Shown here: piece after piece, positions 46,115 to 55,564 of the stretch | Layout of the letters: every line of letters starts with the position of its first letter | Numbering within the stretch: the first letter of the stretch is position 1 | Assembly (NCBI RefSeq): GCF_947498825.1 | Contig: NZ_CANMLV010000021.1 | Span: 1-64,000, forward strand | From: an uncultured Cedecea sp. | GTDB lineage: Bacteria; Pseudomonadota; Gammaproteobacteria; Enterobacterales; Enterobacteriaceae | Direction of reading: 5' to 3' | Length of the DNA: 64,000 bases | Position numbers and translations under genes: made by a program | Notes under the pieces: model-generated | The model's database searches: none | What the model saw: the letters and a program-made list of their open reading frames with translations, nothing else | What the model was told of the DNA's origin: nothing

Positions 46115-46133
46115 GAGAGTAATTATCATTAAC
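46115..46133 (-). promoter_or_regulatory. Candidate Fur box upstream of flp
   Basis: GAGAGTAATTATCATTAAC matches 14 of 19 positions of the Fur consensus, including an unbroken ATCATTA half, about 70 bp before the flp start. It is weaker than the box at 18808, so it is only a candidate. Confidence 0.4.
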
Positions 46134-46512
46134 ATCAAGTTAAATTACATTAACTTTTTTTAATCTTTTTGAACCGAAGTAATAACGGATAACCTTATAT
46201 TTTTTAACGACTTTAATCATAGCAAAGGCTATATAAAATGACCCGCCAGCCCTGATTATTAAGAATTGTACAGACGTAATTTGGTTGTTTTATCACCTGA
46301 AGGCCGCTCTGCTACTCAGATAGCATCGCAGTCAATTGAATTTCTCGAACTAAAGAAAACGACGGAAGAGAGCGACGGAAAAGGAAGGAATGAGAGGAAT
46401 CGGCAAGAGATGAAACACTCAGCATCTATGAGCAAGCAGGCAGATAACCTGTACCCACAGATGCTGAACAGAAAGAAACCCCACTACAGTAAAACCGCGC
46501 GAATTTAAGCGA
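46134..46512. other. Gene-free stretch between tonB and flp, with a stem-loop at 46419-46467
   Basis: No credible gene; one plus-strand frame starting with TTG at about 46266 lacks a ribosome-binding site. Nine-base arms TCAGCATCT (46419-46427) and AGATGCTGA (46459-46467) enclose a smaller CAGG/CCTG stem. The minus-strand transcript of tonB would carry this structure 45-95 bases after its stop, so it may be the tonB 3' end or a small structured RNA. Confidence 0.4.
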
Positions 46513-47286
46513 TTATTCGACGGAAGAACCGCCGTCGATACGGAATATAATATTCACAACAATACCCTGAGCAGGTTTTCCGCTTTCATAGCGCCATTTT
46601 CTCATGGCCTGTTTGACTTCACGTTCAAACATATTGCGTGGTTTGGCGGAAAGGATCTCCACATTACCCACGCGACCATCAGCATCAACGTCAAACTTAA
46701 CGCTGACTCGACCTTCCTGACGCAAAGCAAAAGCGCGTGGAGGATACTGAGGCTCGCTACGTGACAGCGCCCTTGGGCCACTGCTGACCGAAGCTGATGG
46801 AGCCTTCGCTGCCGACGGCATCGGCGCTGCTGCCTGAGCAGGTGGCGCCTGGGTTAGCGGAGCAGTCTGAGCGGGTGGGGCCGCTTTTGGCGTCGGCTTC
46901 GTCACCGGTTTTGGCGGCACCACTTTTTTCTCAGGTTCCGGCTTAGGTTTGGGTTTCGGCTTGGGCTTCGGCTTTTCGATAACCACAGGCACTTCTTTCG
47001 GTGGCTCTGGGATCGGCTCTGGCTCAGGTACGGGTTCCGGTTCAGGTTCCACAACCGGCTCTGGCGGCGGCGGCGGAGGTTCCACGACTTCTGGTGCCGG
47101 AGGTTCGAGTGCTGACGGTGCAACCATACTCACACTGATAACCTGCGCCGGTGCCTGAGCGGGTAGTTCAACGACATGATTCACCGAGACATAAAGAAGT
47201 CCGGTGATAACGGCACCGTGAAGGGTGACGGACAGTACAGTTGACCACGGAAAGCGGTGAGGTAAATCAAGGTGCATTGACGTCAT
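46513..47286 (-). CDS. tonB: TonB energy-transducing protein (257 aa)
   Basis: It couples the inner-membrane proton gradient (ExbBD) to outer-membrane siderophore and B12 receptors. The N-terminal anchor is [25 protein letters not shown], including the functional SxxxH (Ser16/His20-type) pair. A long Pro-Glu then Pro-Lys spacer (about 60-125) spans the periplasm. The C-terminal domain contains [40 protein letters not shown] segments. The start may be the ATG at 47277 ([11 protein letters not shown]), which matches the E. coli N terminus better. It is on the same strand as the pilus genes but separated from them by 467 bp. Confidence 0.97.
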   Translation of the reverse strand: MTSMHLDLPHRFPWSTVLSVTLHGAVITGLLYVSVNHVVELPAQAPAQVISVSMVAPSALEPPAPEVVEPPPPPPEPVVEPEPEPVPEPEPIPEPPKEVPVVIEKPKPKPKPKPKPEPEKKVVPPKPVTKPTPKAAPPAQTAPLTQAPPAQAAAPMPSAAKAPSASVSSGPRALSRSEPQYPPRAFALRQEGRVSVKFDVDADGRVGNVEILSAKPRNMFEREVKQAMRKWRYESGKPAQGIVVNIIFRIDGGSSVE

Positions 47287-47324
47287 AATGTTTTCAGTTT
47301 AGCCAGGAGAAGGTAATTCTAAAT

Positions 47325-47343
47325 GCAAATAGCAATCATATTC
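47325..47343 (-). promoter_or_regulatory. Weak candidate Fur box upstream of tonB
   Basis: On the minus strand GAATATGATTGCTATTTGC matches the Fur consensus at about 11 of 19 positions, 40-60 bp before the tonB start. Fur control of tonB is established in E. coli; the match here is weak. Confidence 0.35.
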
Positions 47344-47497
47344 AACAACACAAAGATTAAAACATGTTTCTTTGTTCCTTCATAACCGGAAATCAGCAAA
47401 TAACAGATGAAATTTAACAGGTCATTTATTTTTTATTTGCAGTTCAGTTACCATTAACTTACTGTATTTTCATCTCAAATCGACTCAGGATCTGTCT

Positions 47498-47794
47498 ATG
47501 TTATACGTTATTTTTGCTCAGGATACTGCGAACTCTCTGGAAAAGCGTCTTGCAGCCCGCCCCGCTCATCTGGCGCGCTTACAAGCTCTGCGCGATGAAG
47601 GTCGTTTACTAACCGCAGGTCCACTCCCCGCCGTAGACAGTAATGACCCAGGTGCTGCCGGGTTTACTGGTTCAACGGTAATTGCAGAATTCCCATCACT
47701 GACAGAAGCCCAAGCCTGGGCGGCAAGTGACCCTTATGTTGACGCGGGTGTCTACGAAAGTGTCGTGGTAAAACCGTTTAAGCAGGTTTTCTGA
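47498..47794 (+). CDS. yciI: YciI family protein (98 aa)
   Basis: A small ferredoxin-like alpha/beta protein of the YCII family. The His/Asp pair typical of the family is near [22 protein letters not shown], and [31 protein letters not shown] follows. Function is unresolved (possible dehydratase or dehydrochlorinase-like activity in distant relatives). It has the same size as E. coli YciI and lies next to tonB as in E. coli, in opposite orientation. Confidence 0.94.
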   Translation: MLYVIFAQDTANSLEKRLAARPAHLARLQALRDEGRLLTAGPLPAVDSNDPGAAGFTGSTVIAEFPSLTEAQAWAASDPYVDAGVYESVVVKPFKQVF

Positions 47795-48049
47795 CAAACA
47801 GAAAAACGAATAATTTATCCCGGGGTCATTTAAACATTCAGGTACAAATTCAAGTACACATTAATTTTTTGACCCTATACTCAATCTCCCCCCCTTATCA
47901 CCAGCATTTTCCGCGCGCGCACCGTTCAGGTAGCGCAATTGCAGTCATTTTTATTCGCACTCTCTATCCTCCTGTTAGATTTAGATCTGGATCGGTATTC
48001 AATTAACGGTAAACTATCGAACCCTTGTACTAGTCATATGGAGTGCCAC

Positions 48050-48346
48050 GTGAAGTTTTCATCAATTGAAGATGTCAGAAACCGTATTGACCAAATTGAC
48101 AGTGAACTGGTTAAACTCATCGCACAACGCGGTCAATGCGTTAAAGCGGCGTCAGCGTTTAAAGCCGACACTTCGGCGGTTCGCGCCCCCGACCGTGTTC
48201 AGCAAGTGATAGATAAAGTGTGTAAACAGGCCAGAGAAGAAGGTCTTTCTGAAGCTGTCATCGAAAAAGTGTATCGCTCCATGATCGGGGCTTTTATTGA
48301 TTATGAACTCGAGCAATATCATCAGCGGCAAGCAAAAGCCGAATAG
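48050..48346 (+). CDS. Stand-alone AroQ-class chorismate mutase / PchB-like protein (98 aa)
   Basis: An all-helical chorismate mutase type II fold. The GTG at 48050 is chosen as start because GGAG lies 6 bases before it, giving MKFSSIEDVRNRIDQID. The family residues R (RNRIDQID), K/R in the AAxFK stretch, and the C-terminal QARxxGLSxxxIxxVYRxMI block are present. Chorismate mutase makes prephenate; PchB relatives instead release salicylate from isochorismate. The active-site motif does not let me tell these apart. Enterobacteria normally have this activity fused in PheA and TyrA, so this is an extra copy. There is no signal peptide with this start. Confidence 0.82.
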   Translation: MKFSSIEDVRNRIDQIDSELVKLIAQRGQCVKAASAFKADTSAVRAPDRVQQVIDKVCKQAREEGLSEAVIEKVYRSMIGAFIDYELEQYHQRQAKAE

Positions 48347-48609
48347 TACAGGCGGATTATCATGATGACGCTGATTGAATAACGGATTAACGTTAAATCA
48401 AAACACGCAATATTTCAGGAACCGCTCGTAACGGTACCAATGACAAAGTGATTTACCGTATGCCGTCTGTCTGGGCAGTTTTGGGCGATGTACAGTTCCT
48501 GCAAGGTTCCTGCCTGCTGCTACCATCTCTTCCCGCGTTATGCTTATGAAGAGGAACACAAAAGAAAGGTTCAGCCCAAAGCCCTGTTGGCAGATCCCTC
48601 GCGTCGATA

Positions 48610-49500
48610 TCAGCAAACGCAGCCCTCCCGAAACAAATGACGAGGGATCCCTGCAACGTCAGGCCGAAAAGCATACAAATCCCCGGCATCCGGGTAATCC
48701 GTAAGCTCCGAGGATGTCATTGCAAAGCGTGCTGTCGTGATAAACAAGGTGTCCAAATTCACTCCGCCAAAACAACAACTGGTAGGCCGAGGGACGGGCA
48801 TAGCAAGATGATGGCTCAGATGTCCGCCCCGGTCATAACGTAGCAGACACCCTCCGTTAAACTGACATACCCATAGCCCTCCAGCTTTGTCCAAAGCAAT
48901 ACCATCAGGACGCCCCAGTTCTGCTGGGGTTTGAGCGAACTTCGTTATCTCACCGAGTTCGCCCAAGGAGGAATAGGTCGTGCAGAAGATTGACCGGGCA
49001 ACAGAATCAACAAAAAACAGCATACGACCGTCCTCCGACCAGGCAAGACCATTTGGCAGAGCCATATTCTGGAGGAGCATTTCTGCAGTCAGGTCACTGT
49101 TATAGCGGTACAGTGCCCCTTCTCTACGTTTCGGAGCTTCGTCCATAAGTCCCGTAACGAAACGTCCCTGTGGATCACAAGCCCCATCGTTGAAGCGAAA
49201 GCGAGCCTCGTCACCGACAGCCGTAGTACGTCTGTATACTTCTTGGGTTGTTGAATTAAGGATAGCGATGCAGGCGTTTTCAGCGAAGATCAGATTGCCA
49301 TTATCAGTGATCCCCAACGCTCCAATACGTGCCCGCGATTGATAAACCGTTTCGACCCTGCCCTGAGGATGCCACACGTTAATCTTTCCCTCTGTGATAT
49401 CAATGAAGTACAGGCGTCCGGTACGTGCATCCCACACCGGACTTTCTCCAAGGCAGGCTCGAACTTGCGCTATCTTCTTCAGTTCTCCCTCATTATGCAT
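48610..49500 (-). CDS. SMP-30/gluconolactonase-family protein (296 aa)
   Basis: A six-bladed propeller lactonase of the SMP-30/LRE family. Metal ligands fit GESPVWDARTGRLYFIDITEG (Glu near residue 18) and LPNGLAWSEDGRMLFFVDS, with RFNDGACDPQGRFVTGLM and GRPDGIALDKAGGLWV. The start is the ATG at 49500 (MHNEGELKKIAQ), overlapping the SDR stop by 8 bp; longer frames run into the SDR gene. Together with the SDR it could oxidise a sugar or alcohol to a lactone and open it. The substrate is not deducible. The 263 bp after it hold no gene. Confidence 0.87.
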   Translation of the reverse strand: MHNEGELKKIAQVRACLGESPVWDARTGRLYFIDITEGKINVWHPQGRVETVYQSRARIGALGITDNGNLIFAENACIAILNSTTQEVYRRTTAVGDEARFRFNDGACDPQGRFVTGLMDEAPKRREGALYRYNSDLTAEMLLQNMALPNGLAWSEDGRMLFFVDSVARSIFCTTYSSLGELGEITKFAQTPAELGRPDGIALDKAGGLWVCQFNGGCLLRYDRGGHLSHHLAMPVPRPTSCCFGGVNLDTLFITTARFAMTSSELTDYPDAGDLYAFRPDVAGIPRHLFREGCVC

Positions 49501-50371
49501 CCCCGAACTCCTTGATAAGCGACCAGTTTCGGGCAATGTCTTCAATGCTCTCACAGCAGATCCGGGCGAGATGGGTGGGATAATCAACACCCGGATTCTC
49601 GCAAAAACGCGTTGCGGTGAACTGACCATTACTGGCACGCAAAATAACGCCTGTATCATGACACAACGAACTGGCGAGATAGAGCACGCCAGGAACCACC
49701 CATTCAGGCTTTAAATTCTCAGGAGGCTGAGTGATTCCCCACATGCGGGTTTTGGCCACTGGAGATATCGCATTAACCAAAATCCCTTGAGGCTGACCTT
49801 CTCGACTTAAGGCATTCATAATGCCTATTTGAGCCATTTTGCCGGCAGCATAAGCCGTCAGGCCTGGCAGAGCATACCGCTGGTACATCGCGCGGTCAGA
49901 TGTATTCAGTACGATCCGCGCCGCCGAGGACTCTTTGAGGTATTTCCATGCGTGCTTGCATAACCAGACAGGTGCGCGCACATTAATACCCAGTGCTCGC
50001 TCAAGGAAATCCTCTTCTTGTTCCTCAACAGGTTGATAGCCAACCCAACCCGCATTATGTATAAGAATATCCAGTCTGCCAAAGTGTGCTATGGCCAGAC
50101 TGATAAGTTCCTTGCAGCAGACTTCATCATCAAGTTGCCCACTATGTATGATGAGTTGCCCATTGCCTACCCGTAAGGTTCGTGCCGCCTCAGCCATAAT
50201 ACTGCTGTCAGCCCCTTCACCTTCGCTGTCAGTTCCGAGATCACTCGCGACAACACATGCGCCACTATTCAAGAGCGCTTGCACATAGGCACGGCCCAGT
50301 CCCTGTGCTGCTCCCGTAACGATGACCACCTTATCCTTGAAAGTCCGATCGGTATGAAAGTGTTCTTTCAT
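49493..50371 (-). CDS. Short-chain dehydrogenase/reductase (292 aa)
   Basis: A classical SDR with the Rossmann NAD(P) motif VTGAAQGLGRAY (about 18-29) and Asp in VVASDLG (favours NAD+). NAGWVGY and the catalytic residues Ser in VLNTSD and Tyr-Lys in YAAGK are present. It is longer than the usual 250 residues at both ends. It sits after the LysR gene and before the lactonase with overlapping ends, so the two enzymes likely act in sequence. Confidence 0.88.
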   Translation of the reverse strand: MKEHFHTDRTFKDKVVIVTGAAQGLGRAYVQALLNSGACVVASDLGTDSEGEGADSSIMAEAARTLRVGNGQLIIHSGQLDDEVCCKELISLAIAHFGRLDILIHNAGWVGYQPVEEQEEDFLERALGINVRAPVWLCKHAWKYLKESSAARIVLNTSDRAMYQRYALPGLTAYAAGKMAQIGIMNALSREGQPQGILVNAISPVAKTRMWGITQPPENLKPEWVVPGVLYLASSLCHDTGVILRASNGQFTATRFCENPGVDYPTHLARICCESIEDIARNWSLIKEFGDA

Positions 50372-50468
50372 CTTCTAGCCTCACCATGAATCTGAAAATC
50401 ACGATGATGAGAGTTCTGTCCTCTGCGGTAAAATATATTATTTATACTAAGTTGAGATCTGAATCGTC

Positions 50469-51383
50469 TTAATCACAGAGGGTTGATACCATTGCATGAC
50501 GCACTTCATCCAGAAGCCTGTCGCGGAGAATACTGGGGTCGTGTTCCCTCCATGCCATCACTAATTCTACATAGCGCAATTTATCCGGCGCATCCACCTC
50601 AATCGGCCGGAATACCACGTCCTTGCGTCCATCTTGTGCCAGCGAGGCGGGCAGAAGCGCAACGCCAAAACCACTCGCGACCAATGCAACCAGTGTCTGC
50701 AGTTGCCGGGCCTGCTGGGCAATACGCGGCACGAAGCCCGCAGCCTCACAAAGCTGAATAAGCTGATCGTGAAAACCCTGCCCCAGATGGCGGGGCGATG
50801 AGACGAACATATCATCCTGAAAAGCAGAAAGAGGAATGATAGTGTTATCCGCATAACGATGGCTGGCTGGTAAAGCCACCAGAACAGGTTCACAAAAAAC
50901 AGACTCAAATCGGAGGCCCGGCGCGGTTCTGCCTGATAAGCGCATAAATCCAAGATCGGCCCGCCCCTCTTCGAGTGCGAGTACTTGTTCTTGCGTCGTC
51001 GCCTCCTGCATTGTGAAAGCGACAGCAGGAAATTTGTGGCGAAAACGTCGCAGGGCATCTGACAATCCACGATAAGGCGCAATGTTGATAAAGGTCAGGG
51101 TAAGATACCCTTCAATACCTTGTGAAATTCGCCGAGTTTGCTCCACACTTTCATTAAGCTGATTCAATATCTTTCGCGATGACACTAAAAAGGCACAACC
51201 TGCGGGTGTAAGAGATACGCGTCGATTCGTTCTTTCGAAAAGTGGCACACCAACCTCCTCTTCAAGTCTGCGAATAGCCTGACTTAAAGGGGGTTGTGCC
51301 ATATGAAGTCGTTTGGCCGCGCGGTTAAAGTGCAACTCCTCGGCAACGGCAATAAACTGATGAAGCAGTCGAGTTTCAATCAT
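50469..51383 (-). CDS. LysR-family transcriptional regulator (304 aa)
   Basis: The N-terminal winged HTH spans residues 1-60: LHQFIAVAEELHFNRAAKRLHMAQPPLSQAIRRLEEEVGVPLFERT. A periplasmic-binding-protein-like effector domain follows (about 90-300). Probable regulator of the SDR-lactonase pair 97 bp downstream on the same strand. The N-terminal motif resembles the BenM/CatM subgroup of LysR regulators for aromatic catabolism, but that is only a similarity. Confidence 0.92.
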   Translation of the reverse strand: MIETRLLHQFIAVAEELHFNRAAKRLHMAQPPLSQAIRRLEEEVGVPLFERTNRRVSLTPAGCAFLVSSRKILNQLNESVEQTRRISQGIEGYLTLTFINIAPYRGLSDALRRFRHKFPAVAFTMQEATTQEQVLALEEGRADLGFMRLSGRTAPGLRFESVFCEPVLVALPASHRYADNTIIPLSAFQDDMFVSSPRHLGQGFHDQLIQLCEAAGFVPRIAQQARQLQTLVALVASGFGVALLPASLAQDGRKDVVFRPIEVDAPDKLRYVELVMAWREHDPSILRDRLLDEVRHAMVSTLCD

Positions 51384-51431
51384 GGGACTGACCGAATGGC
51401 TTTATAACAATCGAATACGGCCATATTGCCT

Positions 51432-51896
51432 TTACTCACCGCAACGGACGCCGTAAGTTTTATAGGTCCGTTCCCGATGCTCAGCTTCCGTTCTTTCCGG
51501 ATGAATATGATAACTGGGCGCCAATATTCTGCTTATTTTCTCAGCCTTCAGCAGAATGATGTTTCTGACAATATACTCAGGAGTCAGTAGATGAGATAAC
51601 GATGCCTTGAGCTGTGGGAAAATATCCGTACCGGAAGTATATATCTGCGCTTTACCGGTTATTTTGAATCCACTCTGGCTGAAGACATCGACAGCACTCA
51701 CGCAAACGTCCGGATGACTTTTTATATTACGGACAGTGACTGGCGAAGCGATATCCGCAATAGCAATATGTTCATCATCATATACTGCGAAAATTTCTTT
51801 AGGGGAAACGTTAGGTAACCCCTCCTTACTTACGGTCGCCAGCCAGCAAAGAACCGATTTTTCAAGGCAAGACTGAACATCCGAATTAATCTTCAT
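51432..51896 (-). CDS. Pyridoxamine 5'-phosphate oxidase-family flavin protein (154 aa)
   Basis: A split beta-barrel FMN-binding protein. The typical N-terminal block LCWLATVSKEGLPNVSPKEIFAVYDDEHIAIADIASPVTVRNIKSHPDVCVSAVD is present in pieces. Such proteins bind FMN and reduce various small substrates; the real PdxH motif set is not evident. It precedes the LysR gene by 48 bp on the same strand and may share its transcript. Confidence 0.82.
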   Translation of the reverse strand: MKINSDVQSCLEKSVLCWLATVSKEGLPNVSPKEIFAVYDDEHIAIADIASPVTVRNIKSHPDVCVSAVDVFSQSGFKITGKAQIYTSGTDIFPQLKASLSHLLTPEYIVRNIILLKAEKISRILAPSYHIHPERTEAEHRERTYKTYGVRCGE

Positions 51897-52152
51897 AGCA
51901 CCTCAAGATTTAATAATAAAAGTATTCACTATGGATATAGTAACCTGAGGTCATCCTCCGGAAACTCTCTTACCCTCGTTTAACACCATCACAGTTTACA
52001 GTCATCGTTACACTGAATGACTAAAAATTCGTATTAATAACCTATCATTGTATATGAAGATTTGAAGTCAGCCTGAACGGCATAAATGAGCGCACTACAG
52101 GGTAAGCGTGTTTTTACAGGGATGCGGAATGTTGAGTGACAGAGAGATACAC
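51897..52152. other. Gene-free stretch before yciY
   Basis: About 256 bp upstream of the oxidase-like gene. AT-rich; it should hold the promoter of the minus-strand oxidase-LysR genes. No repeat or RNA gene seen. Confidence 0.4.
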
Positions 52153-52173
52153 AAAAATACGGCATTTAGCCGT
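52153..52173 (-). terminator. Probable yciY terminator
   Basis: On the minus strand ACGGC-TAAAT-GCCGT is followed by ATTTTTG, 11 bp past the yciY stop. A short stem but properly placed. Confidence 0.55.
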
Positions 52174-52184
52174 TCTTTGTAGGA

Positions 52185-52358
52185 TCAGCGATCGTGGATA
52201 GCAAATAACAGCGAGTTACGCCGGTGATTGATTCCGTGTTTACGAATGGCATAAATACGCAAATTACGACGGGACTGACTTTCCAGCCAACGTGATCTAC
52301 GGCGTTGTTGCTGACGTTGCATACGCCAGCGTCCGACCTCAGTTCTGCTACGTCTCAT
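52185..52358 (-). CDS. yciY: Small basic protein YciY (57 aa)
   Basis: The frame from the ATG at 52358 reads MRRSRTEVGRWRMQRQQQRR and ends NSLLFAIHDR. It matches E. coli YciY (57 residues, MKRSRTEVGRWRMQRQ...NSLLFAIYNI) along its length. It is highly arginine-rich, without a membrane segment, and its function is unknown. It lies before clsA in the opposite orientation, as in E. coli. Too short for standard gene calls. Confidence 0.92.
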   Translation of the reverse strand: MRRSRTEVGRWRMQRQQQRRRSRWLESQSRRNLRIYAIRKHGINHRRNSLLFAIHDR

Positions 52359-52506
52359 TTTTATAACTCTGTTTTTCGAAGAAGACCCGCTATTATAGAG
52401 TTATCCATCAGGCAAACCACTCGTTTTAGATGTTTTTTTAATATATAAAAGAGACAACTCTGCTTGTTCGATTATTTTTCACGCTTCAACGGGATTATTT
52501 TAGCGT

Positions 52507-53967
52507 ATGACAACTATTTTTAGCATAATAAGCTGGCTTATCATCCTGGGATACTGGCTGATCATCGCAGGTGTCACCTTACGCATTTTAATGAAGCGTC
52601 GCCCGGCGACGTCAACCATGACCTGGCTCCTGATTATTCACATCCTGCCATTAGTCGGTGTCGTGACTTATCTGTTGATCGGTGAACTTCATCTGGGTAA
52701 AAAACGGGCTGAACGCGCCCGGGCCATGTGGCCATCAACACAAAAATGGCTTCAGGATTTGAAGGCCTACGATCGAATCTTTGCCAAAGATAACAGTGAC
52801 GTTGCCAGTAATCTCTTTAAGTTGTGTGAACATCGCCAGGGAATTGCCGGTATTAAAGGCAACCAACTGCAATTATTTACTGAGTCTGAAGACACCATGA
52901 ACGCGATGATCCGGGATATTCAACTGGCCCGGCATAAAATCGAGATGGTGTTCTATATCTGGCAACCCGGCGGCATGGCAGACCAGGTTGCAGAAGCGCT
53001 GATGGCCGCCGCCAGAAGAGGCATTCACTGCCGCCTCATGCTCGACTCTGCGGGCAGTAAAGCCTTTTTCCGTAGCCCCTGGGCGCAAAAAATGCGCACA
53101 GCAGGGATTGAAGTTGTTGAAGCATTAAAAGTGAATCTAATGCGTGCTTTTCTGCGGCGCATGGACTTACGTCAGCACCGTAAAATGGTGATGATAGATA
53201 ACTTTATCTCTTACACCGGCAGTATGAATATGGTGGACCCTCGCTATTTTAAGCAAGATGCGAATGTCGGTCAGTGGATAGATTTAATGGCGCGTATGGA
53301 AGGCCCTATCACCAGCGCAATGGGCATTGTTTATTCTTGTGACTGGGAAGTAGAAACAGGTCAGCGTATCCTCCCGCCGCCGCCAGACCAGAATATCATG
53401 CCATTTGAAGAGGCAACGGGACATACTATCCATACTATTGCTTCAGGCCCCGGCTTCCCGGAAGATTTAATTCATCAGGCGCTGCTGACGGCCACATACT
53501 CGGCGCGAAAATATTTAATCATGACCACGCCTTACCTGGTTCCAAGTGATGACTTGCTCCATGCCATTTGTGCCGCAGCACAGCGTGGTGTCGAAGTCAG
53601 CATCATTCTGCCACGTAAGAATGATTCACTTCTGGTGGACTGGGCAAGTCGTGCTTTCTTTAGCGAGTTACTGGAAGCAGGCGTAAAAATTTATCAGTTT
53701 GAAGGCGGACTGTTACATACCAAGAGTATTCTGGTCGACGGTGAGCTGAGTCTGGTCGGAACGGTTAATCTTGATATGCGTAGTTTGTGGCTTAACCTGG
53801 AAATTACCCTGGTCATTGATGATATCGGTTTTGCCAGCGATCTTGCCGCGGTACAAAGTGACTATATTTCTCGCTCACGCTTGCTTGATCCTGAAGATTG
53901 GAAGAAACGCCCCTTCTGGCACCGAGTGACAGAGCGACTATTTTACTTCTTTAGCCCATTACTGTAG
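52507..53967 (+). CDS. clsA: Cardiolipin synthase A (486 aa)
   Basis: A phospholipase D-superfamily enzyme that makes cardiolipin from two phosphatidylglycerols at the inner membrane. Two N-terminal helices ([20 protein letters not shown] and [21 protein letters not shown]) are followed by two HKD motifs: [20 protein letters not shown] (about 220-240) and [20 protein letters not shown]. The length of 486 is that of E. coli ClsA. Confidence 0.97.
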   Translation: MTTIFSIISWLIILGYWLIIAGVTLRILMKRRPATSTMTWLLIIHILPLVGVVTYLLIGELHLGKKRAERARAMWPSTQKWLQDLKAYDRIFAKDNSDVASNLFKLCEHRQGIAGIKGNQLQLFTESEDTMNAMIRDIQLARHKIEMVFYIWQPGGMADQVAEALMAAARRGIHCRLMLDSAGSKAFFRSPWAQKMRTAGIEVVEALKVNLMRAFLRRMDLRQHRKMVMIDNFISYTGSMNMVDPRYFKQDANVGQWIDLMARMEGPITSAMGIVYSCDWEVETGQRILPPPPDQNIMPFEEATGHTIHTIASGPGFPEDLIHQALLTATYSARKYLIMTTPYLVPSDDLLHAICAAAQRGVEVSIILPRKNDSLLVDWASRAFFSELLEAGVKIYQFEGGLLHTKSILVDGELSLVGTVNLDMRSLWLNLEITLVIDDIGFASDLAAVQSDYISRSRLLDPEDWKKRPFWHRVTERLFYFFSPLL

Positions 53968-53992
53968 AAGTGGCAGCCTGAGCATCCAATAA

Positions 53993-54340
<348 letters not shown>

Positions 54341-54358
54341 CACTGACAGGTATGAAGA

Positions 54359-54386
54359 GAGGGGAACCAGGGTTTCCCTCTTTTTT
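54359..54386 (+). terminator. clsA-yciU terminator
   Basis: GAGGGGAA pairs with TTTCCCTC (inner CCAGGG), then TTTTTT, 18 bp after the yciU stop. Confidence 0.9.
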
Positions 54387-54414
54387 ATCGCTCTTGTCTC
54401 GGTGACTTCGTGCG

Positions 54415-55275
54415 CTATTTTTTATCAAGGGTCGGCAAGTGTTCGCCGCAGGTTTTACAGTAGTGTGCGCTGGAGTCGTGTTCGTCCTCATGGCAGCGGA
54501 TACAGGCTCTTTGACGATTTTTCTTCTGCAAGTCTTGTGACATTTGCGCCGTCAGAATACCGGTTGGGACAGCCACCACGGAATAACCTACCAATATCAG
54601 CACTGAAGCCATAAAACGCCCGAATGCCGTATGAGGTACAATATCGCCATAACCAACCGTGGTCACCGTGACTATCGCCCAGTAGACCGAGGCTCCCAGA
54701 CTATCAAAACCGTTGGTCTTCCCTTCTATTCCGAACATCATCGCCCCCGATGCCACCATAACGACGATGATGAACGAGAAGAACAGAATTAGCTGGTGAC
54801 TGGCGTTAATAATACTCTGTTTAAGGCTGTGCAAAGCAGGCATATAGCGGAGCAATTTCAGTATACGCAGCACGCGGATGGCACGCATCGATCGCCAGGC
54901 AAAATAGTAATGAACGGAAAGTTCCGGCCATAACCACAGTACATAGAGCGGGATCGTGGTCGCAAGATCAATAAAACCCCAGAAGCTAAAGATATAGCGC
55001 GCCGGTTTTGGCCAGCTGATCACCCGCAGGATATACTCAAGTGTAAACATCAGGGTAAAAAACAGCTCAACGCCAATAAAGATGTACCATTCATCCAGAC
55101 TCAGACTGGTATCTTTTCCAATACTGGACTCAATAAAAATAACAACAACACTCAATAGCGCCAATATGCCACAGAATGCTTCCACGCATCGCCCAGAGCG
55201 GGTTGCCTGATCGAAGAGATAGCGATACATCAGACGACGAAAAGATGAAAAATGTCTGAGCACAGAGAGCCTCAC
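54415..55275 (-). CDS. Voltage-gated K+ channel-like ion transporter, short form with C-terminal zinc-ribbon-like tail (286 aa)
   Basis: Six hydrophobic segments of a voltage-gated channel. A voltage-sensor-like S4 has RSMRAIRVLRILKLLRYM, and the pore has the K+ filter TTVGYGD (about residues 214-220). The C-terminal 30 residues are CIRCHEDEHDSSAHYCKTCGE, with two CxxC pairs like a zinc ribbon. E. coli Kch at the same locus is longer (417 residues) and has an RCK/TrkA-N ligand domain, which this protein lacks. So it is a different member of the ion-transporter family or a shortened replacement. Confidence 0.85.
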   Translation of the reverse strand: MRLSVLRHFSSFRRLMYRYLFDQATRSGRCVEAFCGILALLSVVVIFIESSIGKDTSLSLDEWYIFIGVELFFTLMFTLEYILRVISWPKPARYIFSFWGFIDLATTIPLYVLWLWPELSVHYYFAWRSMRAIRVLRILKLLRYMPALHSLKQSIINASHQLILFFSFIIVVMVASGAMMFGIEGKTNGFDSLGASVYWAIVTVTTVGYGDIVPHTAFGRFMASVLILVGYSVVAVPTGILTAQMSQDLQKKNRQRACIRCHEDEHDSSAHYCKTCGEHLPTLDKK

Positions 55276-55465
55276 AGATAAAAAAGACTGGCCGTCATAT
55301 CCAGCCAGAGAAGACCAGTAAACGGAATCGACGTGAGGGTTATTAAACGCTGAAAAACAATGGATTGGTAGTAATTATTAACGAACGGCTTATGCGCTTT
55401 CGGGTAAGACTGGTTTCTGTCTGGTGTTGTGATCCTATGGGTTAAATAAGTTTCCCGTTATGAAA

Positions 55466-55500
55466 AAACCCTTGCCTCGGTGCAACTGAGACAAGGGTTT
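55466..55500 (-). terminator. opp operon terminator
   Basis: On the minus strand AAACCCTTG-TCTCAG-TTGCA-CCGAGG-CAAGGGTTT forms a long stem followed by TTTTC, 65 bp past the oppF stop. Confidence 0.93.
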
Positions 55501-55564
55501 GATTGTCTGGCAGATAACTTAACCTATCTCCCCTACTATAAGACCGCACTTTCCGTCAGGAAAA

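Noticed and set aside
46266..46508. Plus-strand 80-codon frame between flp and tonB
   Set aside because: It begins with TTG, has no ribosome-binding site, is extremely polar without a recognisable motif, and runs through the stem-loop region; probably not a gene.
48398..48689. Minus-strand frames after the SMP-30 gene
   Set aside because: They overlap the end of the lactonase gene in another frame, have no ribosome-binding site and resemble no family; the lactonase already ends at a normal C terminus.
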